From Archangium violaceum (lineage in GTDB: Bacteria > Myxococcota > Myxococcia > Myxococcales > Myxococcaceae), in assembly GCF_016887565.1 (NCBI RefSeq), contig NZ_CP069396.1:3127001-3191000 (forward strand): a DNA stretch of 64,000 nt, read 5' to 3'. The notes beneath the pieces were generated by a model. That model worked only from the letters and a program-made list of their open reading frames with translations. It was not told where the DNA came from and did not search any database. Of this stretch, positions 15,663 to 24,878 are shown in pieces (position 1 is the stretch's first letter; each line of letters begins with the position of its first letter). The position numbers and the translations under genes are program-made.

Positions 15663-16879
15663 AGGTGCTCATCGCGGGAGGCGGTACGGGTGGTCATCTC
15701 TACCCCGGCATCGCCCTGGCCGAGGAGGTGGTGACGCGCCACCACGCCAACCAGGTGGTGTTCGTGGGCACCGAGCGCGGCCTGGAGGCGAGGGTGGTTC
15801 CCCGCGAGGGCTACCCGCTGGAGACCATCCGGGCGCAGGGCCTCAAGGGCAAGGGGCTGGTGGGGCTCATCAAGGGCCTGCTCGCGCTGCCCATGGCCTT
15901 CATCGAGTCCTTCCGCATCCTCCAGCGCCACAAGCCGGACGTGGTGGTGGGCGTGGGGGGCTACGCCAGCGGGCCGGTGGTGCTCGCGGCGGCCATCCTG
16001 GGCATCCCCACCGCGGTGCAGGAGCAGAATGCCCTGCCGGGGCTCACCAACAAGGTGCTCGGCAGGTTCGTGCGCGTCGTCTTCACCGCCTTCGAGGAGG
16101 CGGGCTCCTTCTTCCCCTCGCAGAAGGTGCAGCTCGTCGGCAACCCCATCCGTCGCACGCTGATGGAGAACTTCCTGCGCTCGCGCGTGGCGCACGAGAA
16201 GTTCGCCCTGCTCGTCTTCGGCGGCAGCCTCGGGGCGCGCGGCATCAACCAGCGGATGATCGACGCGCTGGACTACCTTCAAGACCTCAAGGACCAGCTC
16301 CACATCATCCACCAGACGGGGAAGAACGACCTCGAGACGGTGCGCAAGGGCTACGCGGACAAGGGCTTCGAGGCCCAGGCCCAGGTGGTGGAGTACATCG
16401 AGGACATGTCCAGCGCGTACGCCAAGGCGGAGCTCGTCGTGTGCCGGGCGGGCGCCACCACGCTGTCCGAGCTGACGGTGGCCAAGAAGGCCAGCATCCT
16501 CATTCCCTTCCCCTTCGCCACGGACAACCACCAGGAAGTGAATGCCCAGTCGCTGGTGAAGGCCGGCGCGGCGCTCATGTTCCGCGAGTCGGAGCTGACG
16601 GGGGAGAAGCTGGCCGCGGAGATCCGCCGCCTCAAGGAGGACCCGGAGAAGCGCCGCCAGATGGAGAAGAAGGCCGGCCTGCTGGGGCGTCCCGAGGCCT
16701 CCAAGGAACTGGCGGACGTGCTCGTGGACCTGATGGTGAAGACGTATGGCCCCTCGGGCCGGGCCGAGGCCCGCGGCGAGGACCCCAACCCGAAGAAGCC
16801 CTCCAAGAAGCCCGAGGGTGGCGACAAGCCCCCGAGCGGCGGCGAGAAGCCGGCGGGTGGCAACGAGAAGCAGGCCTGA
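15659..16879 (+). CDS. murG: UDP-GlcNAc--lipid I GlcNAc transferase with disordered tail
   Basis: A 406-residue peripheral membrane GT-B glycosyltransferase that converts lipid I to lipid II. The N-terminal lipid I loop (IAGGGTGGHLYPGIALAEE) is clear, and FGGSLGARGIN, CRAGATTLSEL and FPFATDNHQEVNA mark the UDP-GlcNAc domain. The start is GTG, overlapping ftsW by 4 bp. After the normal end (about residue 360) there is a 45-residue tail of Pro, Lys, Gly and Glu (for example NPKKPSKKPEGG) that is not part of the family fold and is probably disordered. It could act as a tether to other division proteins. Confidence 0.95.
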   Translation: MKVLIAGGGTGGHLYPGIALAEEVVTRHHANQVVFVGTERGLEARVVPREGYPLETIRAQGLKGKGLVGLIKGLLALPMAFIESFRILQRHKPDVVVGVGGYASGPVVLAAAILGIPTAVQEQNALPGLTNKVLGRFVRVVFTAFEEAGSFFPSQKVQLVGNPIRRTLMENFLRSRVAHEKFALLVFGGSLGARGINQRMIDALDYLQDLKDQLHIIHQTGKNDLETVRKGYADKGFEAQAQVVEYIEDMSSAYAKAELVVCRAGATTLSELTVAKKASILIPFPFATDNHQEVNAQSLVKAGAALMFRESELTGEKLAAEIRRLKEDPEKRRQMEKKAGLLGRPEASKELADVLVDLMVKTYGPSGRAEARGEDPNPKKPSKKPEGGDKPPSGGEKPAGGNEKQA

Positions 16880-16894
16880 GGAGACAATACACCC

Positions 16895-18325
16895 GTGACG
16901 ACCCAACGCCCCGCTCGGCCCGCGAGCCTCTTCAAGACGCGTCATGCCGCGCACGTGCACTTCGTGGGCATCGGCGGCATCGGCATGAGCGGCATCGCCG
17001 AGGTGCTGCTCAACCAGGGCTACCGGGTGTCCGGCTCGGACCTGAAGGCCAGTGAGATTACGCGCCGCCTGGAGCGCCTGGGCGCCACCATCTTCGAGGG
17101 CCATCGGGCGGAGAACCTCGTCCACGCGGACGTGGTGGTCATCTCCTCGGCGGTGCGCAAGGACAACCCCGAGGTCGTCACCGCGCGCCAGCGGAAGATT
17201 CCCGTCATCCCCCGCGCGGAGATGCTCGCGGAGCTGATGCGGCTCAAGTACGCCGTCGCCGTCGCGGGCAGCCACGGCAAGACGACCACCACCTCCATGG
17301 TGGCCACCGTGCTGTCCGCCGCGGGGTTGGATCCCACGGCCGTGGTGGGCGGCAAGGTGAACGTGCTCGACTCCAACGCCAAGCTGGGCAAGAGCGAGCT
17401 GATGGTGGTGGAGGCCGACGAGAGCGACGGCAGCTTCCTGCACCTGCACCCGTCCATCTCCGTGGTCACCAACATCGACCCGGAGCACATGGACCACTAC
17501 GGCACGCTGGACAACCTGAAGGACGCCTTCACGGCCTTCTGCAACCGCGTGCCCTTCTACGGCCTCAACGTGCTGTGCCTGGACAACCCCAACGTCCAGT
17601 CGCTGCTGCCGCACATCGAGAAGCGCTTCGTCACCTACGGCAGCTCGCACATGGCGGACTACCGGCTGGAGGGCGTGCGGCTGGAGGGCTTCACCACCCG
17701 CTTCGAGGCCTTCCGGCGCGACGAGCCGCTCGGTGAGTTCCGCGTGCGCATGGTGGGCGCGCACAACGCCCTCAACGCCCTGGCCGTCATCGCCGTGGCC
17801 GAGGAGATGGACATTCCGCTGGACGTGGTGCGCAGCTCGCTGGCCGAGTTCGGCGGCGTGCAGCGGCGCTTCACCGTGCGCGGCGAGGTGGCCGGCGTCA
17901 CCGTGGTGGACGACTACGGGCACCACCCCACCGAGGTGCAGGCCACGCTGGCGGGCGCCCGGCGCGCCTTCGGCAAGCGGCTGGTGGTGGCCTTCCAGCC
18001 CCACCGCTACACGCGCACCCATGACTTGATGAAGGAGTTCGCCACCTCCTTCAACGACGCGGACGTCGTCTTCGTCACCAGCGTCTACGCCGCGGGCGAG
18101 GAGCGCATCCCCGGAGCCACGGGCGACGCGCTGGCCGAGGCCGTCCGCGCCCACGGCCACCGCGACGTCACCTTCGTGGAGAAGCGCACCGACATCGCGA
18201 AGACGCTGCTGCCCCGGCTGCACGAGGGCGACATCGTCCTCACCCTGGGCGCCGGCGACATCACCCAGGTGGGGCCGGAGCTCGTCGAGCTCCTCAAGCA
18301 ACGCGGCGTGGCGAAGGGCGACTAG
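16895..18325 (+). CDS. murC: UDP-N-acetylmuramate--L-alanine ligase
   Basis: A 476-residue Mur ligase that adds L-Ala to UDP-MurNAc, the first peptide step. Motifs are [17 protein letters not shown] (nucleotide-sugar binding), the P-loop [13 protein letters not shown] (about residue 127), EADESDGSF, and the MurC-specific [12 protein letters not shown] near residue 340. The start is GTG 16895 with TGAGGAGA upstream. The first 20 residues are a basic extension ahead of the conserved HFVGIGG. It sits 15 bp after murG and 3 bp before murB. Confidence 0.96.
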   Translation: MTTQRPARPASLFKTRHAAHVHFVGIGGIGMSGIAEVLLNQGYRVSGSDLKASEITRRLERLGATIFEGHRAENLVHADVVVISSAVRKDNPEVVTARQRKIPVIPRAEMLAELMRLKYAVAVAGSHGKTTTTSMVATVLSAAGLDPTAVVGGKVNVLDSNAKLGKSELMVVEADESDGSFLHLHPSISVVTNIDPEHMDHYGTLDNLKDAFTAFCNRVPFYGLNVLCLDNPNVQSLLPHIEKRFVTYGSSHMADYRLEGVRLEGFTTRFEAFRRDEPLGEFRVRMVGAHNALNALAVIAVAEEMDIPLDVVRSSLAEFGGVQRRFTVRGEVAGVTVVDDYGHHPTEVQATLAGARRAFGKRLVVAFQPHRYTRTHDLMKEFATSFNDADVVFVTSVYAAGEERIPGATGDALAEAVRAHGHRDVTFVEKRTDIAKTLLPRLHEGDIVLTLGAGDITQVGPELVELLKQRGVAKGD

Positions 18326-18328
18326 GGC

Positions 18329-19261
18329 ATGGTGGCCGTCTTCTCATCGTCCCTGTCCGAGCGGGTGGGGCGTCTGTCCGGCTGTGAGGTGACGGCGAAC
18401 GCGCCGCTCGCGCCGCTCACGAGCGTGCGCGTGGGAGGCCCCGCCGAGGCGCTCGTCCGCCCGCGCTCCGCGGACGCGCTGGTGGCCCTGCTGCGCCTCG
18501 TGCGCGAGGAGGGCGTGCCCCTCACGGTGCTCGGCGGCGGTGCCAACACCCTGGTGGGCGACGGAGGGATTCCGGGCGTCACCGTGAAGCTGCCGGGGGA
18601 CCTGTTCCCCGAGCTGGCCGACGTGGGCGCGGAGGAGGGGAGGCTCACCCTCGGCGCGGGCGCGGCCATCGTCCGGCTGTGCAACCAGATGCGCTCGCAC
18701 GGGCTGGTGGGCGCCGAGTTCCTCGCGGGCATCCCCGGCACCCTGGGGGGCGCGGTCACCATGAACGCGGGCACCAAGAACGGCGAGTGCTTCCGCGTGG
18801 TGGAGGCGGTGGAGGTGGCCACCGCGGACGGGATCGGCTGGCTCGCCAGGGAGCGGATTCCCCACCGCTACCGGCACTCGGAGCTGCCCCCGGGCGCCGT
18901 GGTGACGCGGGTGCGCTTCCTCCTGCGCAAGGGCGACCTCGAGGCCTCCAAGAAGGCCATGGACGAGGACCTCGCCTACCGCAAGCGCTCGCAGCCGCTG
19001 AGCCAGCCGAACTTCGGCAGCGTCTTCACCAATCCGCCGGGCGACTTCGCCGGGCGGCTCATCGAGAGCGTGAACCTCAAGGGCCACGTCATCGGTCGCG
19101 CGCAGGTGTCCACCCTGCACGCCAACTGGATCGTCAACCTGGGCGGTGCCACCGCCCACGACGTCCTCTCGCTCCTCACCCTGATGCAGTCGCGGGTGCG
19201 CGAGGAGCGGGGCGTCGAGCTCCAACCCGAAGTCAAGCGTGTAGGGGTCTTCCAGCCATGA
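18329..19261 (+). CDS. murB: UDP-N-acetylenolpyruvoylglucosamine reductase
   Basis: A 310-residue FAD enzyme that reduces UDP-GlcNAc-enolpyruvate to UDP-MurNAc with NADPH. The FAD-binding region has VRVGGPAEALVRP and LGGGANTLVGDGG. The middle has AGIPGTLGGAVTMNAGT, and the catalytic proton donor lies in NFGSVFTNP. The C-terminus has GAQVSTLHAN-like and REERGVELQPEV motifs (here RAQVSTLHANW). Compactness and the SVFTNP context suggest the short type II MurB. The stop overlaps the ddl start by 4 bp. Confidence 0.95.
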   Translation: MVAVFSSSLSERVGRLSGCEVTANAPLAPLTSVRVGGPAEALVRPRSADALVALLRLVREEGVPLTVLGGGANTLVGDGGIPGVTVKLPGDLFPELADVGAEEGRLTLGAGAAIVRLCNQMRSHGLVGAEFLAGIPGTLGGAVTMNAGTKNGECFRVVEAVEVATADGIGWLARERIPHRYRHSELPPGAVVTRVRFLLRKGDLEASKKAMDEDLAYRKRSQPLSQPNFGSVFTNPPGDFAGRLIESVNLKGHVIGRAQVSTLHANWIVNLGGATAHDVLSLLTLMQSRVREERGVELQPEVKRVGVFQP

Positions 19262-20202
19262 GCGGCTTCACCCAGGACGAGCTGAAGCGGAAGAAGGTGG
19301 GAGTGTTGCTCGGGGGCCTGTCCTCCGAGCGCGAGGTGTCCCTGCGCACCGGCGCCGCCGTGGCCAAGGCCCTGCGGGGGCTCGGCTACGACGTGGTGGA
19401 GATCGACGTGGGCAAGGACCTGCCCGCGCGCCTGGCGGCGGAGAAGGTGGAGGTGGCCTTCATCGCCCTCCACGGCCGCTACGGCGAGGACGGCTCCGTC
19501 CAGGGTCTGCTCGAGTGCATGTTCATCCCCTACACGGGCAGCGGCGTGCTGGCCTCGTCCCTGGGCATGGACAAGGTCTTCGCCAAGCAGGTCTTCATCG
19601 CCCACGGCATCCCCACGCCGCCCTACCGCGCCTTCACGAGCGCGGAGGAGGCCCGGGCCGCCGTGGACTCGCTGCCCTTCGGCCTCCCGGCCGTCGTCAA
19701 GCCCTCGCGCGAGGGCAGCAGCGTGGGCGTCCACATCTGCAAGACGCGCGAGGAGTACCTCGCCGCCGTGGAGGCCGCCTCCAAGCTGGCCGGTACGATT
19801 CTGGTGGAGCAGTACATCAAGGGCCGCGAGGTGCAGGGCGGCGTCCTGGACGACGAGGCCCTGGGCGTCATCGAGGTGGTGGCCGCGCGCGAGTTCTACG
19901 ACTACGAGGCCAAGTACAAGTCCGGTGGAACGACGAAGTACCTCTTCCCCGCCCCCCTGCCGCCGGATCAGTATGAGCGCGTGAACCAGGTCTGCCTTGC
20001 AGCCCATAAAGCGCTCGGGTGCAGTGGAGGCTCCCGCTCGGACGTCATCTTGACGCCCTCGGGCGAGGTCTTCCTGTTGGAGATCAACACGTTGCCGGGA
20101 ATGACCGAGACCAGCCTGCTGCCGAAGATCGCGGCGGGCCGGGGCATCGACTTCCCCGCCCTCTGCGAGCGACTGCTCCAAGGGGCCAGTCTCAAGGCCT
20201 GA
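19258..20202 (+). CDS. ddl: D-alanine--D-alanine ligase
   Basis: A 314-residue ATP-grasp ligase making the D-Ala-D-Ala dipeptide used by MurF. Family blocks are VLLGGLSSEREVSLRTG, FIALHGRYGEDGSVQGLLE, YTGSGVLASSLGMDK, KPSREGSSVGV and LLEINTLPGMTETSLLPK. The last contains the Mg-binding Glu and Asn and the Ser of the catalytic triad region. The ATG lies inside the murB stop (ATGA). An upstream in-frame region without a good start is part of murB and is not coding. Length is typical (300-320). Confidence 0.96.
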   Translation: MSGFTQDELKRKKVGVLLGGLSSEREVSLRTGAAVAKALRGLGYDVVEIDVGKDLPARLAAEKVEVAFIALHGRYGEDGSVQGLLECMFIPYTGSGVLASSLGMDKVFAKQVFIAHGIPTPPYRAFTSAEEARAAVDSLPFGLPAVVKPSREGSSVGVHICKTREEYLAAVEAASKLAGTILVEQYIKGREVQGGVLDDEALGVIEVVAAREFYDYEAKYKSGGTTKYLFPAPLPPDQYERVNQVCLAAHKALGCSGGSRSDVILTPSGEVFLLEINTLPGMTETSLLPKIAAGRGIDFPALCERLLQGASLKA

Positions 20203-20260
20203 GAGGGACCGTTTCCCCATCCGAAGTGGGAGGAGGACCCGGTCCCCTGTGGAGCCGGGA

Positions 20261-20282
20261 GCTACAGCCACGTGTCTGTAGC
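20261..20282 (+). other. 7-bp perfect inverted repeat in the ddl-ftsQ gap
   Basis: GCTACAG (20261-20267) and CTGTAGC (20276-20282) flank an 8-base spacer containing CACGTG, followed by GAAAA. It lies 51 bp before ftsQ in the only long gap (131 bp) of the cluster. It could be an operator or a small leader hairpin. CTGTAGC is also repeated just after mraZ (5117-5142). Function is unproven. Confidence 0.3.
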
Positions 20283-20333
20283 GAAAAACTGGCGTGGAGA
20301 TCCAACCGCGCGCAGCATGCGCCGACGCACACC

Positions 20334-21188
20334 ATGGCTTTCGGTAAGTCCAAGAACCGTCGTCGTCAGGACACCGCCCAGCAGAAGGAGGCGGTGAAGG
20401 GGGCCGTGCGCACGCATGGCCCCGGCCTGCTCAAGGCCATCCTACTGACGGGTCTGACAGTGGCCCTGGTCTGGGGCGGAATCGAGCTGCGGCGCTGGGC
20501 GCTCAGCTCGCCGACTTTTCTGTTGAAGGAGACGACCTTCAGCGGGCTGCAGCGGGCCAGGCCGGCCGAGCTGCTCAAGCTGTCGGGGCTGACGGTGGGG
20601 CAGAACCTGTGGACGCTGGACGTGGGGGCGCTGGAGCGCACCATGTCCGCCCACCCCTGGGTGCGCACGGTGGAGGTGCGGCGCCACTTCCCCTCGAGCG
20701 TGTCGGTGGAGGTGACCGAGCACGTGCCGGCGGCGCTGGCGGTGCTGGGAGACCTGTACCTGGTGAACGAGGAGGGCGAGCCCTTCAAGCGGCTGCAGCC
20801 CGGGGACACGTTGGACCTGCCGCTGGTGACGGGAGTGGACCGCGAGGGGTACCTGGGGGACGAGGGGCGCACGCGCGAGCAGATCCGCCGGGCGCTGGCG
20901 GTGGCGGAGGCCTACGCGGCGACGCAACCGGCGAAGCGCGAGCGGCTGAGCGAGGTGCGGGTGTCGCCCGAGGGGATGGTGCTGGTGACGGCGGATGGGT
21001 TGGAGGTGCGGATGGGGGAGGGGGAGACGGACGCCAAGCTGGAGCGGCTGTCGCGGGTGCGCGGGGAGCTGCGTGCTCGCGGGCTGTCGGCGCAGGTCAT
21101 CCACCTGGACAACCGGGCGAGGCCCGGCTGGGTGGCGGTGAAGCTTTCGAGCCCCGTGTCCGAGAGGAGCGGGGCCTCGGCGCAGTAA
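20334..21188 (+). CDS. ftsQ: cell division protein FtsQ
   Basis: A 284-residue bitopic protein. A basic cytoplasmic tail (GKSKNRRRQD) and a transmembrane helix (about residues 30-50) precede a POTRA domain (about 65-135, starting LLKETTFSGLQRAR, with LKLSGLTVGQNLWTLD and HPWVRTVEVRRHFPSSV). The FtsQ beta domain follows (ending about 265). FtsQ recruits FtsL/FtsB and regulates FtsWI. The start at ATG 20334 leaves a 131-bp gap after ddl with a small hairpin. The longer in-frame reading overlaps ddl and lacks family support. Confidence 0.92.
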   Translation: MAFGKSKNRRRQDTAQQKEAVKGAVRTHGPGLLKAILLTGLTVALVWGGIELRRWALSSPTFLLKETTFSGLQRARPAELLKLSGLTVGQNLWTLDVGALERTMSAHPWVRTVEVRRHFPSSVSVEVTEHVPAALAVLGDLYLVNEEGEPFKRLQPGDTLDLPLVTGVDREGYLGDEGRTREQIRRALAVAEAYAATQPAKRERLSEVRVSPEGMVLVTADGLEVRMGEGETDAKLERLSRVRGELRARGLSAQVIHLDNRARPGWVAVKLSSPVSERSGASAQ

Positions 21189-21233
21189 GGTACGCGCCCC
21201 TTTCACGAGAGTGGGGGGCCTGGGAGGGTTGTC

Positions 21234-22466
21234 ATGGCGAAGCAGAAGTCCGGGGAGATCATCGTCGGCCTCGACATCGGCACGACGAAGATCTGCGCCA
21301 TCGTCGGGGAGCTGACCGACAATGGGATCGACATCATCGGCATCGGGACGCATCCCTCGAAGGGCCTGCGCAAGGGCGTGGTGGTCAACATCGAGGCGAC
21401 GGTGTCCTCCATCCGCCGGGCGGTGGAGGAGGCCGAGCTGATGGCCGGGGCGGAGATCTCCCACGTGTACACGGGCATCGCCGGTGGACACATCAAGGGC
21501 TTCAACTCGCAGGGGATTGTGGCGGTGAAGGACAAGGAGGTGCGCGAGGCGGACATCGCGCGTGTCATCGACGCGGCGAAGGCGGTGGCGATTCCGCTGG
21601 ACCGCGAGGTGATTCACGTCCTGCCGCAGGAGTTCATCATCGACGACCAGGGCGGCATCAAGGAGCCGCTGGGGATGGCGGGGGTGCGCCTGGAGGCGAA
21701 GGTGCACATCGTGACGGGGGCGGTGTCGAGCGCGCAGAACATCGTGAAGTGCGCCAACCGCACGGGCCTGAACGTGGCGGATATTGTCCTGCAGCCGCTG
21801 GCGTCGGCCGAGGCGGTGCTGGGCGAGGACGAGAAGGAGCTGGGCGTGTGCCTGGTGGACATCGGCGGAGGGACGACGGACATCGCCATCTTCTCGGGCG
21901 GGTCGATCGTGCACACGGCGGTGATTGCGCTGGGCGGCAACAACCTGACGAGCGACATCGCGATTGGCCTGCGCACCCCGGCGCACGAGGCCGAGCGCAT
22001 CAAGCAGAAGTTCGGCTGCGCGCTGGCGTCGATGGTGAACAAGGACGAGACCATCGAGGTGCCGAGCGTGGGCGGCCGGCAGCCGCGGGTGTTGGGGCGG
22101 CAGATTCTGTGTGAGATCCTGGAGCCGCGGGTGGAGGAGATCTTCCAGCTGGTGCACCGGGAGATCCAGAAGTGCGGTTACGAGGACCTGCTGGCCTCGG
22201 GGGTGGTGATTACCGGTGGCTCGACGCTGCTGGCGGGGATGCCGGAGCTGGCCGAGGAAGTGATCGGGCTGCCGGTGCGCCGGGGCATGCCGAGGGGCAT
22301 TGGAGGGCTGGTGGACGTGGTGAAGAGCCCCATGTACGCGACGGGCGTGGGCCTGGTGGTGTACGGGGCGAAGCACCTGGACCGGCGGATGTTCCGCATC
22401 CGCGAGGAGAACGTCTACAAGAAGGTCAAGGGCCGCATGCGCGAGTGGCTTGAGGAGATCTTCTAG
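21234..22466 (+). CDS. ftsA: cell division protein FtsA
   Basis: A 410-residue actin-like ATPase that tethers FtsZ to the membrane and triggers division. Phosphate-binding motifs are GLDIGTTKICAIVG near residue 11 and DIGGGTTDIAIF near residue 208. The FtsA-specific 1C domain lies at about 85-165. The C-terminus MREWLEEIF is a short amphipathic membrane-targeting helix. The start is ATG with GGGAGG upstream. In most genomes ftsZ follows at once. Here an intrinsic terminator begins 30 bp after the stop and no ftsZ follows in the window. Confidence 0.96.
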   Translation: MAKQKSGEIIVGLDIGTTKICAIVGELTDNGIDIIGIGTHPSKGLRKGVVVNIEATVSSIRRAVEEAELMAGAEISHVYTGIAGGHIKGFNSQGIVAVKDKEVREADIARVIDAAKAVAIPLDREVIHVLPQEFIIDDQGGIKEPLGMAGVRLEAKVHIVTGAVSSAQNIVKCANRTGLNVADIVLQPLASAEAVLGEDEKELGVCLVDIGGGTTDIAIFSGGSIVHTAVIALGGNNLTSDIAIGLRTPAHEAERIKQKFGCALASMVNKDETIEVPSVGGRQPRVLGRQILCEILEPRVEEIFQLVHREIQKCGYEDLLASGVVITGGSTLLAGMPELAEEVIGLPVRRGMPRGIGGLVDVVKSPMYATGVGLVVYGAKHLDRRMFRIREENVYKKVKGRMREWLEEIF

Positions 22467-22495
22467 GCAGTTCCGTCAGTTTTTGCAGTGACCCA

Positions 22496-22534
22496 CCGGG
22501 GCCGCGTTCCTCCCAGAGCGGCCCCGGTTTTTTT
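22496..22534 (+). terminator. strong intrinsic terminator ending the dcw cluster
   Basis: A perfect 10-bp GC stem (CCGGGGCCGC at 22496-22505 with GCGGCCCCGG at 22518-22527, 12-base loop) is followed by seven T (22528-22534), 30 bp after the ftsA stop. This is the clearest terminator in the window and should separate ftsA transcription from the foreign gene downstream. Confidence 0.92.
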
Positions 22535-22619
22535 CGTGGGAGCGCATCGTCAGGTGTGCTCTGGCATAGAGAAGTGGTGTGGTGAATCGACTAGTGCTGT
22601 AGGCAAAGGGGAGAATCGC

Positions 22620-24878
22620 GTGAGTTCTGACAGCACAACAGATTGGGACGTACTTGAGCGCCAAGTCCGGACCTTGGCGTCTTTTATTTGGAATCGGCCG
22701 GCAGATAGAGAACTGGTTGCCGGAGTTGCATTGGATTGCGTGCTCAAGGTTGAGCCAGATTATTGGGTTTGTGTCGAGGTCACGAAGTCAAAAACTCTCC
22801 AGAAGCTGAGGGAAGATCTCGCTAAGTTTGGTATCGTCAGACCGGCCCTTCATGCGAAAGGCATAGCCCTCAAGTCTTTGTTTGTCACGGAATCAGATCC
22901 GTCAAACGACTTGAAGGAATCCGCAAAGGCGCTTTTTGTAGAAGCACTTTCGCGTGAGGAATTCTCAAAGAAGTTTTTCGATTTTGCTTCTTACAGGTTT
23001 GTTCGTACGGATAAACCGTTTGGTAGTGCCGTACGGCCTGATTCTGGCCAGAATGATGCCAGTACTTATGTGCCGGTTCGATATCGATCCCAAAATGGCA
23101 CCGAACTGGGAATCGACGATCTAGTGTCTCGCGTAGCCACCGGCCGCAAGGTGGTGCTTGTAGGCCAGTTCGGCACAGGAAAGAGCCGCTGCGTCAAAGA
23201 AGTTTTCTCGCGCATTGCAGAGTTTGCTGCCGGATCGCTGCAGTACCCGATTGCTGTCAATCTTAGGGACAACTGGGGTGTGCGGCGAGGGCATGAGATT
23301 ATCCGACGCCACTTCGATGACCTTGGCTTATCGGAGTTTGCTGACCCGATAATTAGGGTGCTGGATAGAACTAGTGTGGTTCTCCTGTTGGACGGCTTCG
23401 ATGAAATGGCGTCGCAGTCCTGGAGCGATGATCAAGCGCAAATCCGCAAGTTGCGGTCAGATGCTCTCGCTGGCGTTCGAGATTTGCTTGGGCGTACCAA
23501 AGGCGGAGCACTTATAACGGGAAGAGAACACTATTTTAACAGTAACGAGGAGATGATGTCTGCGTTGGGGTTGAATGCATCCAGTGCAGACATTGTGTTC
23601 TGTCGAAGTGAATTTACTGATGACGAGATGAAGGCGTTTCTCGGGGATGCAGCGAATGACATTCGCTTCCCAGAGTGGTTGCCCAAGCGCCCGCTTTTGT
23701 GTCAGACGATTGCGTCTTTCCCGCGAGACGAATTGCGATCGATTTTCGGCGACGTCGATGGTGATGCTGAATTGTGGGACAGATTGATGAACGCAATCTG
23801 TTCTCGCGAAGCTCGGATTAACCCTGTTCTTGATGCTGAAAAGATCCGCGAAATACTTAGACTGATTGCGCGAGCGACACGGAGTAAGTCTCATGATGTA
23901 GGGCCGGTTTCGATTTCCGAGATAAACGATGCTTTTGAAGAAGTGACAGGTACGCCACCGGTTGACGAGAGTGCGGTTATCCTTCAGCGTCTTCCAGGTT
24001 TGGGGCGGACGAGTTACGAATCGTCAGACCGGGAGTTCATTGATAAATACATTCTGGACGGCCTGCGCGGGATTGATGTGGTTCGTTGTCTGGACGAGCA
24101 ATCGCGCGGGATTGAGAGGGAGTCTTGGTCCAATCCTCTCCAGACGCTGGGGCAGCGAATCGTTGCTTCCGACATTCAGGGAAGCGAGAACGATCTGGAG
24201 CGAATGCACTCGTTTCTTAGACTGGCGAAACGCTGTGCACAGGCTTCCAATCGAGTTCTTGCTGGCGATATCGCTGCAAGCATTCTTCGAGCGAATGATT
24301 CCCTTGAAGAGGTAGATTACGGGGGATTTTCGCTTGAAGGAGCTTTCATCGGCGCGCTGGATTTTTCATCAGTCCTGCCTGTGAATCTGTTTATATCTGA
24401 TAGTGTCATTGAGGAAATTGTCCTCCCGGCGGCTCAGCCTAAGGGAACGCGAATCAGAAAATGCCAGATTGGCATGGTGCGCAAAGTTTCCTCCGTGGAG
24501 GGCATGCCAAATTGGATCGAGGACTCTTCGGCGGAGAAATTTGAGTCGATTAGTACGGTTTCCAAAATCAAGGAAGCAGAGCTAACACCGAAGCAGAAGG
24601 TGCTGGTAGCAATTGTTAAGAAGACGTTCTTGCAAAAAGGATCTGCCCGAAAGGAGGAGGCATTGGTGCGTGGTTTGGGGCGGGTAGTGGATTCTGGTGA
24701 AGTTTCGAAGATCCTAAATATGTTGGTTCGAGAGCAGGTGTTGGAGCGGGTTCGTGGCGATGAAGGCGCTCTGTACGTCCCTGTTCGCTCGCAAACGAGT
24801 CGGATGAAGAAAATGCTTTCAGAGCTATCTTTGTCTGCCGACCAGGTTTGGAAGTACGTTTCAGAAACGAAGAAGTAA
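22620..24878 (+). CDS. NACHT-family STAND NTPase, candidate anti-phage defence protein
   Basis: A 752-residue protein, with GTG start at 22620 and GGGGAG 7 bp upstream. The NTPase core has a Walker A VGQFGTGKS (about residues 181-189) and a NACHT-type Walker B VVLLLDGFDEM (about 253-263) with the small residue and double acidic pattern of NLR-like proteins. The N-terminal 125 residues (ALDCVLKVEPDYWVCVEVTK) look like a degenerate PD-(D/E)XK nuclease-type effector, a tentative reading. The last 80 residues (LTPKQKVLVAIVKKTF onward) look like a winged helix. Bacterial NACHT proteins are established single-gene anti-phage systems. Codon use is far more AT-rich than the neighbours (near 50% GC by eye), so the gene is probably acquired. 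It stands alone behind the dcw terminator. The trigger and effector activity are unknown. Confidence 0.85.
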   Translation: MSSDSTTDWDVLERQVRTLASFIWNRPADRELVAGVALDCVLKVEPDYWVCVEVTKSKTLQKLREDLAKFGIVRPALHAKGIALKSLFVTESDPSNDLKESAKALFVEALSREEFSKKFFDFASYRFVRTDKPFGSAVRPDSGQNDASTYVPVRYRSQNGTELGIDDLVSRVATGRKVVLVGQFGTGKSRCVKEVFSRIAEFAAGSLQYPIAVNLRDNWGVRRGHEIIRRHFDDLGLSEFADPIIRVLDRTSVVLLLDGFDEMASQSWSDDQAQIRKLRSDALAGVRDLLGRTKGGALITGREHYFNSNEEMMSALGLNASSADIVFCRSEFTDDEMKAFLGDAANDIRFPEWLPKRPLLCQTIASFPRDELRSIFGDVDGDAELWDRLMNAICSREARINPVLDAEKIREILRLIARATRSKSHDVGPVSISEINDAFEEVTGTPPVDESAVILQRLPGLGRTSYESSDREFIDKYILDGLRGIDVVRCLDEQSRGIERESWSNPLQTLGQRIVASDIQGSENDLERMHSFLRLAKRCAQASNRVLAGDIAASILRANDSLEEVDYGGFSLEGAFIGALDFSSVLPVNLFISDSVIEEIVLPAAQPKGTRIRKCQIGMVRKVSSVEGMPNWIEDSSAEKFESISTVSKIKEAELTPKQKVLVAIVKKTFLQKGSARKEEALVRGLGRVVDSGEVSKILNMLVREQVLERVRGDEGALYVPVRSQTSRMKKMLSELSLSADQVWKYVSETKK

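Noticed and set aside
15533-18301. A minus-strand frame of over 900 codons opposite murG and murC
   Set aside because: Antisense to two well-supported Mur genes; no motif, no start signal.
20019-20333. A longer N-terminus for FtsQ starting inside ddl
   Set aside because: It would overlap ddl by over 180 bp with Arg/Gly-rich residues unlike FtsQ; the ATG at 20334 gives the normal basic tail and membrane helix.
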